Source: UBA8529 sp964390565
GTDB taxonomy: Bacteria; Bacteroidota; Bacteroidia; Bacteroidales; Tenuifilaceae
DNA: 64,000 bases
Assembly (NCBI GenBank): GCA_964390565.1
Contig: CAYMII010000017.1
Coordinates: 1 to 64,000 of the forward strand
Reading direction: 5' to 3'
Shown here: in pieces, positions 43,775-52,135 of the stretch
Layout of the letters: each line of letters begins with the position of its first letter
Position numbering within the stretch: position 1 is the first letter of the stretch
Notes under the pieces: generated by a model
What the model saw: the letters and a program-made list of their open reading frames with translations, nothing else
What the model was told of the DNA's origin: nothing
The model's database searches: none
Translations under genes and position numbers: made by a program

Positions 43775-45094
43775 ATGAAGAATACACCTATCCCTTATGA
43801 TGTTGTTAAGCAAAAAATTGCTGACTCTGGCCTTCAAAAAGTTGGTCGTTCTACCATTCGTGAGATTGTTCGTTTAGTGAACGAGATTGAGGCTGCAACC
43901 GGAATGAAATATATCCGCATGGAGATGGGTGTTCCTGGCATCGAGCCAAATAGTGTTGGTATCGAAGCCGAAATTCAGGCTTTAAGAAGCGGTGTTGCTT
44001 CAAAATACCCAATGATTGATGGTGTTCCTGCTCTTAAAAAAGAGATTTCACGCTTTGTAAAGAATTTTATCAATATAGATGTTGAAGAGAAAAGTTGTAT
44101 TCCTACCGTAGGCTCTATGCAAGGTGGAATGGCTTCTTTCCTTTTAACTAATAGATGTTTTAAAGAGAAGGATACAGTCCTTTTTATCGACCCAGGATTT
44201 CCAGTACAGAAGTTGCAGCTTAAAGTGCTTGGAATGAAGTATGAAACATTTGATGTATACAATTACCGAGGCGATAAGCTTAAAGCAAAATTGGAGTCAT
44301 ATTTAGAGAAGGGAAATATTTCAACTATTCTATATTCTAACCCAAATAATCCATCATGGATTTGCTTTACCGAAAAGGAATTGCAGATTATTGGTGAGTT
44401 GGCAAATAAGCATGATGTAATTGTAATTGAAGATCTTGCTTACTTTGCAATGGATTTCAGAAAAGACCTTTCTAAACCAGGCGTTGCGCCATATCAGCTA
44501 ACAGTTGCTAATTATACCAAGAACTGGATTATGCTTATTTCCAGCTCAAAGGCATTCTCGTACGCTGGTCAGCGTATTGGTTGTATGGTAATCAGCAATG
44601 AGCTTTACAAACGTCGTTTCCCCGATTTAAAACGCTTTTTCTCATCCGATGAGTTTGGCTACGCCATGCTTTATGGTGCAGTTTACTCACTTTCATCAGG
44701 AACAACTCATTCGGCTCAGTACGGTTTAGCGGCATTGCTAAAAGCTGCCAACGATGGTACTTTCGATTTTGTTGAATCGGTTCGTGAGTATGGTGAAAAG
44801 GCTAAAATAATGAAGAAACTATTTGTTGAAAATGGTTTCCAAATCGTTTACAATATGGATGAGGATAAACCTCTTGCCGATGGTTTCTACTTCACCATTT
44901 CATATCCAGGATTTAGCGGCGAGGATTTGATTGATGAGCTCGTTTTCTACGGAATTAGTGCAATATCATTGTCAATTACAGGTAGCGAAAGAACCGAAGG
45001 GTTGCGAGCATGCGTATCGCAAGTTCAGCGTTCGCAATTTGCCGATTTAGAGGCAAGATTGAAACAGTTCCATCTCGATCATCCAATAAAATAG
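43775..45094 (+). CDS. PLP-dependent aminotransferase, class I/II
   Basis: A 439-residue fold-type I aminotransferase: SNPNNPSW (residues 188-195), DLAYFAMDF, Schiff-base Lys259 in LISSSKAFSYAGQRIG, and a late Arg in GLRACVSQ. It probably converts branched-chain, aromatic or other amino acids to 2-oxoacids. The next gene, 53 bp on, begins a 2-oxoacid:ferredoxin oxidoreductase, which supports this. The exact substrate cannot be read from sequence. Confidence 0.9.
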   Translation: MKNTPIPYDVVKQKIADSGLQKVGRSTIREIVRLVNEIEAATGMKYIRMEMGVPGIEPNSVGIEAEIQALRSGVASKYPMIDGVPALKKEISRFVKNFINIDVEEKSCIPTVGSMQGGMASFLLTNRCFKEKDTVLFIDPGFPVQKLQLKVLGMKYETFDVYNYRGDKLKAKLESYLEKGNISTILYSNPNNPSWICFTEKELQIIGELANKHDVIVIEDLAYFAMDFRKDLSKPGVAPYQLTVANYTKNWIMLISSSKAFSYAGQRIGCMVISNELYKRRFPDLKRFFSSDEFGYAMLYGAVYSLSSGTTHSAQYGLAALLKAANDGTFDFVESVREYGEKAKIMKKLFVENGFQIVYNMDEDKPLADGFYFTISYPGFSGEDLIDELVFYGISAISLSITGSERTEGLRACVSQVQRSQFADLEARLKQFHLDHPIK

Positions 45095-45147
45095 GGTTAA
45101 ACAGAATCAGATAAAGGAAGTCAAATAAACACTCAAAATAACTCACT

Positions 45148-45384
45148 ATGGCAAAAGTTAAAGGTGCAATTAAGGTTGATGTTGAAAAGTGCAAAGGTTG
45201 CAGCATCTGTGTTGTTGCATGTCCTCAAAGTGTTATTTCTCTTGCAAAAGAGGTTAACGGAAAAGGGTACAACTACGCATACATGGCAAACCCTGATGAA
45301 TGTACAGGCTGTACGAACTGTGCAGTTGTATGTCCCGATACAGTTATCACTGTATACAGATTAAAATCTCAAGTTGAGGCTTAA
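45148..45384 (+). CDS. 2-oxoacid:ferredoxin oxidoreductase ferredoxin (delta) subunit
   Basis: A 78-residue two-cluster ferredoxin with Cys15/18/21/25 and Cys52/55/58/62. It is the delta subunit (VorD/KorD type) of the complex whose alpha, beta and gamma subunits follow at 45424, 46515 and 47319. It passes electrons out to soluble ferredoxin. Confidence 0.93.
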   Translation: MAKVKGAIKVDVEKCKGCSICVVACPQSVISLAKEVNGKGYNYAYMANPDECTGCTNCAVVCPDTVITVYRLKSQVEA

Positions 45385-45423
45385 TTAAGAAATTGAACTT
45401 ATAAACAAAAATACCCATTCAGT

Positions 45424-46512
45424 ATGGCAGACTATAGATTAATGAAGGGGAACGAGGTAATTGCCGAGGCAGCAATCCGTTATGGTTGCGATGGATACTT
45501 TGGCTACCCAATCACCCCTCAGTCAGAGATAATGGAAACCCTCATGTTGCGTAAACCTTGGGAGGAAACAGGAATGGTTGTTCTTCAGGCTGAAAGTGAA
45601 GTAGCAGCTATTAACATGGTTTATGGCGGCGCAGCTTGCGGTAAAAAGGTGATGACCTCATCATCAAGCCCTGGTATCAGCCTTAAGCAAGAAGGTATTA
45701 CCTACATTGCAGGTGCTGAACTTCCTTGCGTTATTGTTAACGTAGTTCGTGGAGGCCCCGGTTTAGGTACTATCCAACCAGCGCAAAGCGACTATTTCCA
45801 AGCTGTTAAAGGAGGTGGTCATGGCGATTATAAATTAATCGTACTTGCACCAGCTTCGGTTCAGGAGATGAACGACTTCGTAGGTTTAGGTTTCGAATTA
45901 GCTTTCAAATATCGTAACCCAGTTATGATTCTTTCTGATGGCGTTATTGGCCAGATGATGGAAAAAGTTCAACTTGGCGAGTTTAAACCACGTTGGACTA
46001 ACGAAGAAGTTGCTAAAATGCATGGTTCTTGGGCTACTACAGGTAAACCTTCTGATCGCGATTATAATGTAATCACTTCTCTTGAGTTGGATTCAAGCCG
46101 TCAGGAGAAATTCAACCACAAGTTGATTGCGAAGTACAAAACTATCTCTGAGAATGAGGTTCGTTTTGAAGAAATCCAATGCAAAGATGCTGAGTACATT
46201 TTCATTGCATACGGTTCATCAAGCCGTATCTGCCAAAAGGCTATTGAAATAGCTCGAGCTAAAGGTATTAAAGTTGGTTTGTTACGACCAATCACTCTTT
46301 TCCCTTATCCAACCAAGAAAATTCAATCAATGCTTGGACAGCTTAAAGGTATTTTAGCTGTTGAGATGAGCGCAGGACAGATGGTTGAAGATGTTCGTTT
46401 AGCAGTTGAAGGAAAAGTTCCAGTTGAGCATTTTGGTCGCTTAGGTGGTATGATTCCAACTCCAAACGAAGTTGTTACCGCTTTGGAAGAATTAATGAAA
46501 AAAGTGAAATAG
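45424..46512 (+). CDS. 2-oxoacid:ferredoxin oxidoreductase alpha subunit (VorB/KorA-like)
   Basis: A 362-residue alpha subunit with the pyrimidine-binding start LMKGNEVIAEAAIRYGCDGYFGYPITPQSE, a central ESEVAAINMVYGGAACGKKVMTSSSSPG, and the C-terminal GRLGGMIPTPNEV. It resembles VorB annotated for branched-chain 2-oxoacids, but KorA is close. The gap to the ferredoxin subunit is 39 bp; the beta subunit follows after 2 bp. Confidence 0.9.
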   Translation: MADYRLMKGNEVIAEAAIRYGCDGYFGYPITPQSEIMETLMLRKPWEETGMVVLQAESEVAAINMVYGGAACGKKVMTSSSSPGISLKQEGITYIAGAELPCVIVNVVRGGPGLGTIQPAQSDYFQAVKGGGHGDYKLIVLAPASVQEMNDFVGLGFELAFKYRNPVMILSDGVIGQMMEKVQLGEFKPRWTNEEVAKMHGSWATTGKPSDRDYNVITSLELDSSRQEKFNHKLIAKYKTISENEVRFEEIQCKDAEYIFIAYGSSSRICQKAIEIARAKGIKVGLLRPITLFPYPTKKIQSMLGQLKGILAVEMSAGQMVEDVRLAVEGKVPVEHFGRLGGMIPTPNEVVTALEELMKKVK

Positions 46513-46514
46513 TC

Positions 46515-47279
46515 ATGGCAGATATTAATGAAATCATGAAACCAGAGAACTTGGTTTACAGTAAATCAAAAGTTCTTACCGATAACATAATGTCATACTG
46601 CCCTGGTTGTACCCATGGTGTAGTACATAAATTGGTTGCAGAAGTTATTGAGGAGATGGAGATACAGGAAAAAACTATTGGTGTTAGCCCTGTAGGTTGC
46701 TCTGTACTAGCATATAAATTTTTGGCTATCGATTGGCAGCAAGCTGCCCACGGTCGTGCTCCAGCCGTTGCAACTGCAATTGCACGTTTAAGACCAGATA
46801 AATACGTTTTCACTTACCAAGGCGATGGTGACCTTGCTTCAATTGGTACAGCAGAGATTATCCATGCTTGTAACCGTGGTGAGAACATCGTTGTTATCTT
46901 CATCAATAACGGTATTTATGGTATGACTGGTGGTCAGATGGCTCCAACAACCCTTGAGGGAATGCCAACATCAACTTCACCTTATGGTCGTGATGTTAAA
47001 ATGACTGGTCAACCGCTTAAAATGACCGAACTTATTGCTCAGCTTCCTGGTGCCAACTTTGTAACCCGTCAATCGGCACATACACCTGCAGCAGTTCGTA
47101 AATGTAAAAAGGCTATTCGTAAAGCGTTCGAGAATGTTGGAAATAAAAAAGGAACTTCGTTCATCGAAGTTGTTTCGACATGTAGCTCAGGATGGAAACT
47201 TTCTCCTGTAAAATCGAACGAGTGGATGGTTGAGCATATGTTCCCATTCTATAAACTAGGCGATCTTAAAGACGAATAG
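46515..47279 (+). CDS. 2-oxoacid:ferredoxin oxidoreductase beta (TPP) subunit
   Basis: A 254-residue beta subunit: CPGCTHGVVH near the N-terminus, the TPP motif GDGDLASIGTAEIIHACNRG with NNGIYGMTGGQ, and a conserved SFIEVVSTCSSGW. It binds thiamine pyrophosphate and Mg, and together with alpha splits the 2-oxoacid. It begins 2 bp after the alpha gene. Confidence 0.92.
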   Translation: MADINEIMKPENLVYSKSKVLTDNIMSYCPGCTHGVVHKLVAEVIEEMEIQEKTIGVSPVGCSVLAYKFLAIDWQQAAHGRAPAVATAIARLRPDKYVFTYQGDGDLASIGTAEIIHACNRGENIVVIFINNGIYGMTGGQMAPTTLEGMPTSTSPYGRDVKMTGQPLKMTELIAQLPGANFVTRQSAHTPAAVRKCKKAIRKAFENVGNKKGTSFIEVVSTCSSGWKLSPVKSNEWMVEHMFPFYKLGDLKDE

Positions 47280-47318
47280 TGAATAGTTTTAAGGTTGAAA
47301 AAATAAAACTGAAAAAAC

Positions 47319-47864
47319 ATGACAGAAGAAATAATAATAGCAGGATTTGGCGGACAAGGTGTTCTATCTATGGGTAAAATACTTGCCTACTCCGGAATTA
47401 TGCAAGATCAGGAAGTTTCTTGGATGCCATCATATGGTCCTGAGATGCGTGGTGGTACAGCAAACGTTACTGTTATCCTTAGCGATAATCGTATCAGCTC
47501 ACCAATATTATTTGAGTACGACACAGCTATCATCCTTAACCAGCAATCGATGGATAAGTTTGAAAAATCTGTAAAGCCAGGTGGTACTCTAATTTACGAT
47601 CCAAACGGTATTACTCATCATCCATCTCGAAAGGATATTAAAATCTTTAAGGTTGAAGCTGCCGAAGAGGCTGCAAGAATGCAAAGCGCAAAATCATTCA
47701 ACATGATTGTTCTAGGCGCTTTCCTTAAGCTTAAACCTATTGTAAAGATGGAAAATATCATCAAAGGGTTAAAGAAATCGTTGCCCGAAAGGCATCATCA
47801 TTTAATTCCAATGAATGAGAAAGCTATTACCCGCGGAATGGAAATAGTAGTCGAAATTAAGTAG
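47319..47864 (+). CDS. 2-oxoacid:ferredoxin oxidoreductase gamma subunit
   Basis: A 181-residue gamma subunit: IIIAGFGGQGVLSMGKILAYSG at the N-terminus and SYGPEMRGGTANVTVILSD. It completes the four-subunit VOR/KOR complex. A terminator follows 21 bp after the stop. Confidence 0.93.
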   Translation: MTEEIIIAGFGGQGVLSMGKILAYSGIMQDQEVSWMPSYGPEMRGGTANVTVILSDNRISSPILFEYDTAIILNQQSMDKFEKSVKPGGTLIYDPNGITHHPSRKDIKIFKVEAAEEAARMQSAKSFNMIVLGAFLKLKPIVKMENIIKGLKKSLPERHHHLIPMNEKAITRGMEIVVEIK

Positions 47865-47885
47865 TAGTTGATATCACAGTCTCAG

Positions 47886-47915
47886 AAAACCTCGCAGTTT
47901 TGCGGGGTTTTTTGT
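47886..47915 (+). terminator. Terminator of the 2-oxoacid oxidoreductase operon
   Basis: AAAACCTCGCA - GTTT - TGCGGGGTTTT with one T-G pair, then a T-run: an intrinsic terminator after the gamma subunit. Confidence 0.88.
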
Positions 47916-47942
47916 TATTCTTACTTGCTGTTTTAAGATAGC

Positions 47943-48063
47943 ACAACTTTGTGAAAAAGAATACTTATTTAAATACACCACTTAATAATTGATATTAAAA
48001 AAATAAAACAACCTTGTGAAATTAAATTATAAAAACAAAAACAACCTTGTATAATTAAAATTA
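47943..48063 (+). repeat. Three ACAACYTTGT direct repeats before the DUF4143 ATPase
   Basis: ACAACTTTGTGAAA (47943), ACAACCTTGTGAAATTAAAT (48008) and ACAACCTTGTATAATTAAAA (48041) are direct repeats in the 180-bp gap. The last two share about 20 bases and lie 33 bp apart. The third includes the likely -33 region (CTTG, 48046-48049). Confidence 0.55.
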
Positions 48064-48076
48064 ATTATTATATTTG
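48046..48076 (+). promoter_or_regulatory. Promoter of the DUF4143 ATPase gene
   Basis: CTTG (48046-48049), 19 bp spacer, then TATATTTG (48069-48076), an exact -7 match. The start codon at 48093 would be about ten bases from the transcription start, so the leader is very short. Confidence 0.5.
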
Positions 48077-48092
48077 GGAAAATTTTACCAAT

Positions 48093-49403
48093 ATGAAGCG
48101 TTTAATCACTCAAAAATTGCTAGCGTGGAAAGACCAATCTAATCGAAAGCCATTAATTATTAGAGGAGCTAGACAGGTTGGTAAATCCTATACAATTACA
48201 GATTTTGGAAAGCAGCATTTCGAAGGCGAAGTGCATATTGTTAATTTAGAGAAACAACCCGACTGGCAACAAATATTTGATCGTGATTTTGATATTATTC
48301 GAATAATTTCAGAGTTAGAGATCGTTTTGAATAAGCGAATTATAGAAGGGGAGGACTTACTTTTTTTTGACGAAGTTCAGGAGTGCCCCAAGGCAATACT
48401 CGCATTGAGATATTTTTATGAGCAAAAACCTGAGGTACATGTTATTGCTGCAGGTTCACTTTTAGAATTTGCGTTGCAAGATATATCGTTTCCAGTTGGT
48501 AGAGTACAATTGCTAAATATGTATCCCATGAATTTTTATGAATATTTATGTGCGATTGGGAAAGATTTATTGGCTGAAAAGATCCTCCAAGATCCAGTAA
48601 AACTACCAGATAGTATTCATAATTCGCTTAAAATAGAAATTCGAAATTATTTCATGGTTGGAGGGATGCCTGAGTGTGTTAAAGTATATGCCCAAAACAA
48701 AAGTTTTCCCAATGTTTTTGAAATCCAGTCAGATTTAATAAATACATTTCGTCAGGACTTTTCGAAGTATGCACAATTTTCCGATAAACGATGTTTAAAT
48801 GCGGTGTTACTATCAGTTGCTCAGAATATTGGTAAGCAAATAAAATACTCCCGATTAGCTGAAGATTTCTCAAATCCTACAATTAAAAAAGCATTTGAAC
48901 TATTGGAAACAGCACGTGTATTCAAAAAGGTTATTTCAACATCGCCAGAGGGAGTACCATTAGGGGCAAGTGCATCCGATAAGACTTTTAAAACCATTAT
49001 GTTAGATATTGGGTTGCTTTCGCGCTTAAGCGGGTTTTCACCCATTGCAGAATTTCAGAAAACGGATTTGCTTTCGATATTTCGTGGAGCGCTGGCTGAG
49101 CAATTTGTAGGGCAGGAGTTGCTTTCGGCAGGGCATAGCGAGTTGTATTATTGGGCGCGGCAAGCAAAAAGTAGTACTGCTGAAACAGACTATTTGATTG
49201 ATAAAAAGAATGATATTATGCCAATTGAAGTAAAAAGTGGTGCCGCTGGTAGTTTGAAAAGTTTACATCTATTGCTTAACACATATTCAAATGTAAAAAA
49301 AGGGTATGTTTTTTCTGACGCACCTTACGGTGAAATACCAGAACAAAAATTAATTTTCATGCCCTTATATTTTGTGTTTGCTTCCTGCAAATTAACATAT
49401 TAG
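48093..49403 (+). CDS. AAA ATPase with DUF4143 domain
   Basis: A 436-residue protein: Walker A GARQVGKSYT (about 24-33), Walker B LLFFDEVQECPKA, and a C-terminal DUF4143 domain with SADRKTF-like and ETDYLIDKKNDIMPIEVKSG words. This last block resembles a PD-(D/E)XK nuclease core. The family is common and poorly understood in Bacteroidetes and archaea, often as mobile or accessory genes. It is a single-gene unit preceded by a direct-repeat promoter region. Confidence 0.85.
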   Translation: MKRLITQKLLAWKDQSNRKPLIIRGARQVGKSYTITDFGKQHFEGEVHIVNLEKQPDWQQIFDRDFDIIRIISELEIVLNKRIIEGEDLLFFDEVQECPKAILALRYFYEQKPEVHVIAAGSLLEFALQDISFPVGRVQLLNMYPMNFYEYLCAIGKDLLAEKILQDPVKLPDSIHNSLKIEIRNYFMVGGMPECVKVYAQNKSFPNVFEIQSDLINTFRQDFSKYAQFSDKRCLNAVLLSVAQNIGKQIKYSRLAEDFSNPTIKKAFELLETARVFKKVISTSPEGVPLGASASDKTFKTIMLDIGLLSRLSGFSPIAEFQKTDLLSIFRGALAEQFVGQELLSAGHSELYYWARQAKSSTAETDYLIDKKNDIMPIEVKSGAAGSLKSLHLLLNTYSNVKKGYVFSDAPYGEIPEQKLIFMPLYFVFASCKLTY

Positions 49404-49478
49404 AAATGCTAACTTTTTGAAGCATAGTTGATATTATTCTAGATTTGTTAACTTTTTTTGAACGAAAACAAGTTTTAG

Positions 49479-49496
49479 TTGTTAGTTGAATAACAA
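49479..49496 (+). promoter_or_regulatory. Rex-type operator upstream of ndh
   Basis: TTGTTAGTTGAATAACAA: 6-bp arms TTGTTA/TAACAA, 18 bp overall, as in the Rex consensus, differing only at positions 7 and 12. It ends 19 bp before the ndh start and overlaps a near -7 box (AAACTTTG, 49495-49502). A further half-site TTGTTAAC occurs at about 49445. In other bacteria ndh is a classic Rex target, and rex is in this window. Confidence 0.7.
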
Positions 49497-49515
49497 ACTT
49501 TGTGATGATATTTAA

Positions 49516-50808
49516 ATGGAAACAATGCTAAATATTCCAACCACCAGCCAAGAGCGTGTGGTAATTGTTGGATGTGGTTTTGCTGGGTTAGAGATTGCTA
49601 AAAGGTTACGTAAATCAAATTTTCAGGTAGTACTTATTGATAAGAATAACTATCATCAATTTCAACCGCTGTTTTACCAGGTGGCAACTGCTGGTTTAGA
49701 GCCAAGGGATATTTCGTTTCCAATTCGTAAAATCTTTCATAAGCAAAAGAATACATTTATTCGCATTGCTGAGGTAAATATTATTAATCCTGAGAATAGA
49801 TCGATTGAAACATCGATTGGGAGTATTTCATATAACCATTTGGTCTTAGCGCAAGGGGCAACTACATCTTATTTTGGTTTAGCGAATGTTGAGAAGTATT
49901 CTCAACCAATGAAAAGCGTTATTGAGGCGTTGGAAATCCTTAATAAAATTCTTCATAACCTTGAGGATTCGTTGGTGAATAATGACCTCAATAAAATAGA
50001 TGAACTATCAAATATTGTTATCGTTGGTGGAGGTGCTACTGGGGTTGAACTTGCTGGAGCTCTTGGTGAAATGAAACGCTATGTTTTACCAAAAGATTAC
50101 CTTGAACTCGATTGCCGAAGAATAAGAATCATTCTGCTCGAGGCATCATCTAGATTACTTGGTGGACTTTCGGAAATATCGTCTGTTAAGGCCGAAAAAT
50201 TCTTAAAACAGCTAGGGGTTGAGGTTATAAAAGATACCCAAGTTCTTGATTATGATGGAACAACCATCTTCTTAAAAGATAAAGAATCCATTAAATCTAG
50301 GACTCTTATTTGGGCAGCTGGGATAAAAGGAAATGCTATTGATGGGTTATCAAATGATGTAAATACAAGATCGTTACGAATTGCTGTTGATGAATTTCAT
50401 CGAGTAAAAGGGTATGCTGATATTTATGCTTTAGGTGATATTGCTTGTATGATTACCGATTCAACTCCCTATGGACATCCACAGGTTGCACAAGTTGCAA
50501 TTCAATCGGCACGAAACCTTGCACGCAACCTTGTAAATGAGAAGAAAGGAAAGGCTTTAAAGCCTTTTAAATACTTCGATTGGGGTACAATGGCAACTGT
50601 TGGTCGAAATAAGGCGGTTGTTGATCTTAAATTTATTAAGTTTCAAGGGATAATTGCTTGGTTTGCGTGGATGTTTATACACCTTCGATCAATTTTTGGG
50701 GTAAAAAATAAAATTCTTATCCTTATAAACTGGATTTGGAGCTATATAACCTACGACCAATCGCTTCGGATAACTTTTTTACCTAAGGATTTTAGATTGA
50801 GGAAATAA
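49516..50808 (+). CDS. ndh: Type II NADH dehydrogenase (NDH-2)
   Basis: A 430-residue flavoprotein: FAD-binding VIVGCGFAGLEIAKRL at the N-terminus, NAD-binding IVIVGGGATGVELAGALGEM (about 170-190), YALGDIA for the flavin end, and a C-terminal hydrophobic/amphipathic stretch (WFAWMFIHLRSIFGVKNK) for membrane attachment. It moves electrons from NADH to quinone without pumping ions. The single-gene unit is preceded by a Rex-type site. It competes with HydABC for NADH. Confidence 0.93.
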   Translation: METMLNIPTTSQERVVIVGCGFAGLEIAKRLRKSNFQVVLIDKNNYHQFQPLFYQVATAGLEPRDISFPIRKIFHKQKNTFIRIAEVNIINPENRSIETSIGSISYNHLVLAQGATTSYFGLANVEKYSQPMKSVIEALEILNKILHNLEDSLVNNDLNKIDELSNIVIVGGGATGVELAGALGEMKRYVLPKDYLELDCRRIRIILLEASSRLLGGLSEISSVKAEKFLKQLGVEVIKDTQVLDYDGTTIFLKDKESIKSRTLIWAAGIKGNAIDGLSNDVNTRSLRIAVDEFHRVKGYADIYALGDIACMITDSTPYGHPQVAQVAIQSARNLARNLVNEKKGKALKPFKYFDWGTMATVGRNKAVVDLKFIKFQGIIAWFAWMFIHLRSIFGVKNKILILINWIWSYITYDQSLRITFLPKDFRLRK

Positions 50809-50829
50809 TAAGATGTAATTAATTTAATA

Positions 50830-50847
50830 TTGTTAAACCTTTAACAA
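50830..50847. promoter_or_regulatory. Orphan exact-consensus Rex-type palindrome
   Basis: TTGTTAAACCTTTAACAA matches every defined position of the Rex consensus TTGTTAANNNNTTAACAA. It lies 22 bp after the ndh stop codon, with no obvious target gene downstream: only the RAYT-REP element follows. The site may be a remnant of a lost promoter, a second ndh-linked site, or a chance palindrome. Confidence 0.6.
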
Positions 50848-50931
50848 ATAATTCAATAAATTGACGGATTATGAAAATACAATTTTAATTTACGGTAAAT
50901 ATTTGAAAAATAGGATTTGTAAAGATGAATG

Positions 50932-51016
50932 TTAAGCCCAAAGGGCTTAAAGCCTAAACTCAGGGCAAAGCCCTAAGAGATAAGAGGAAAAACAAAATTC
51001 GCCCTGTATGGGCGAA
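50932..51016 (+). repeat. REP-like hairpins upstream of the second RAYT
   Basis: Three short hairpins: TTAAGCCC/GGGCTTAA (50932-50950), AGGGC/GCCCT (50962-50974), TTCGCCC/GGGCGAA (50998-51016). All share a GCCC/GGGC stem core. They belong with the seven hairpins downstream of the transposase. Confidence 0.8.
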
Positions 51017-51033
51017 AGCAAAAATTAAATACT

Positions 51034-51486
51034 ATGCCACAATCACTATCGAAGGTTTATGTTCATATAACTTTCAGTACAAAAAACAGGGAAAAGATAA
51101 TTGACAGTTCTATTCAAGAACGCCTATTTGAATACATTGGAGGCATTTGCAAAGGGATGGAATGTAACCCTGTTAAGGTTGGTGGACATCAGGATCACAT
51201 TCATATCCTATGTACTTTATCGAGAAAAGTTACTCAGGCACAGCTTCTTGAGAACGTAAAAAAGGATTCGTCTAAATGGATAAAAACCAAAGGTGAGAAG
51301 TACAGTAGTTTTTACTGGCAGAATGGGTATGGTATTTTTTCGGTAAATCCATCCGAAATAGAAATAGTTACACAATACATTGTTAATCAGGAGGAGCACC
51401 ATAGAAAAAAGACTTTTCAGGAAGAATTCCTAACTTTTCTTAAGAAATATGATGTACCATATGATGAAAGATATATTTGGGATTAG
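51034..51486 (+). CDS. REP-associated (Y1, IS200-like) transposase, second copy
   Basis: A 150-residue HUH transposase homologous to the copy at 28702: VYVHITFSTKNRE, the metal-binding GHQDHIHIL, WQNGYGIFSVNPSE and catalytic Tyr in QYIVNQEEHHRKK. The two proteins share most motifs but differ widely in sequence, so they are not recent duplicates, and each has its own hairpin type. Hairpins flank this gene on both sides. The frame is intact. Confidence 0.92.
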   Translation: MPQSLSKVYVHITFSTKNREKIIDSSIQERLFEYIGGICKGMECNPVKVGGHQDHIHILCTLSRKVTQAQLLENVKKDSSKWIKTKGEKYSSFYWQNGYGIFSVNPSEIEIVTQYIVNQEEHHRKKTFQEEFLTFLKKYDVPYDERYIWD

Positions 51487-51823
51487 AAGGCTATTGCCCT
51501 TTCAGGGCAGGCTGCCTCATGTGCTATTACGCAGGGCAATGCCCTGCGTTTGTGCTTTTGCACCTTTTGTGCAAATGATAACTGCACAAAGCTAACAAAG
51601 CCCGAAAGGCTTAAGTTTCTAGTTTAGTGCAAGGCTCTGATATCGTAGTAATAGTAATTCAAATAAAAAGCCTATAGGGCTTTTAGCATCAATTCAGGGC
51701 AACGCCCTGTAAGAGAAAAGGGAGTGAACCAAAATAGCCCTGAAAGGGCATGAGCAAATAAAAAATGAAAATATGAATAAAGAGACAGCCACAAAGGCAT
51801 AAAGCAGTAGCTCTAGGCACTTC
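51487..51823 (+). repeat. 337-bp gap filled by a REP-like hairpin array
   Basis: Seven hairpins: TGCCCT/AGGGCA (51495-51509), ACGCAGGGC/GCCCTGCGT (51529-51549), TTTGCAC/GTGCAAA (51557-51575), AAGCC/GGCTT (51598-51612), AAAAGCC/GGCTTTT (51666-51684), CAGGGC/GCCCTG (51695-51709), GCCCT/AGGGC (51737-51749). Most have a GCCCT/AGGGC core and 3-5-base loops. After 51750 up to 51823 I see nothing specific. No gene is visible in the gap. Confidence 0.8.
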
Positions 51824-52099
51824 TTAATGATTCAATAAATCGGGGTTACGAAATGATATGATACTGTTAATCATATCGATAGACACTTTTGCTTCGCAAT
51901 GATTTGGGTCCATATTATAAGCCTTATGGAAATCGTTTAAAGCAGCAATCAAATCGCCTTTCATGCGGTTTACCTTTCCCATATTATACCAAACATCAGC
52001 ATTCTGACTATCCTCGTTTATGGCAAGGTTTAGATGATACTCAGCTTTCTCCGCATTACCCTCTTTTAAATATTTAATTCCTAATTCAAGATTATTCAT
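51824..52099 (-). CDS. Small TPR protein
   Basis: 91 residues from the ATG at 52099; the frame also opens at an upstream TTG, which I judge less likely. It has two to three TPR-type repeats: GIKYLKEGNAEKAEYHLNLAI, ADVWYNMGKVNRMKGDLIAAL and FHKAYNMDPNHCEAKV. It is soluble, and lies 36 bp after the nadD stop on the same strand, so it is the last gene of the yicC-gmk-nadD unit. Its role is unknown. Confidence 0.75.
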   Translation of the reverse strand: MNNLELGIKYLKEGNAEKAEYHLNLAINEDSQNADVWYNMGKVNRMKGDLIAALNDFHKAYNMDPNHCEAKVSIDMINSIISFRNPDLLNH

Positions 52100-52135
52100 T
52101 TCTGTCAATTTTTCTAGCAAAAACAACCTAACGAG

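Noticed and set aside
48093..49403. A toxin-antitoxin or phage-defence role for the DUF4143 ATPase
   Set aside because: There is no partner gene, no defence neighbourhood, and the family is found in many unrelated contexts.
51487..51823. A CRISPR array after the second RAYT
   Set aside because: The palindromes vary in sequence and spacing, there are no identical direct repeats with unique spacers of constant size, and no cas genes are near.
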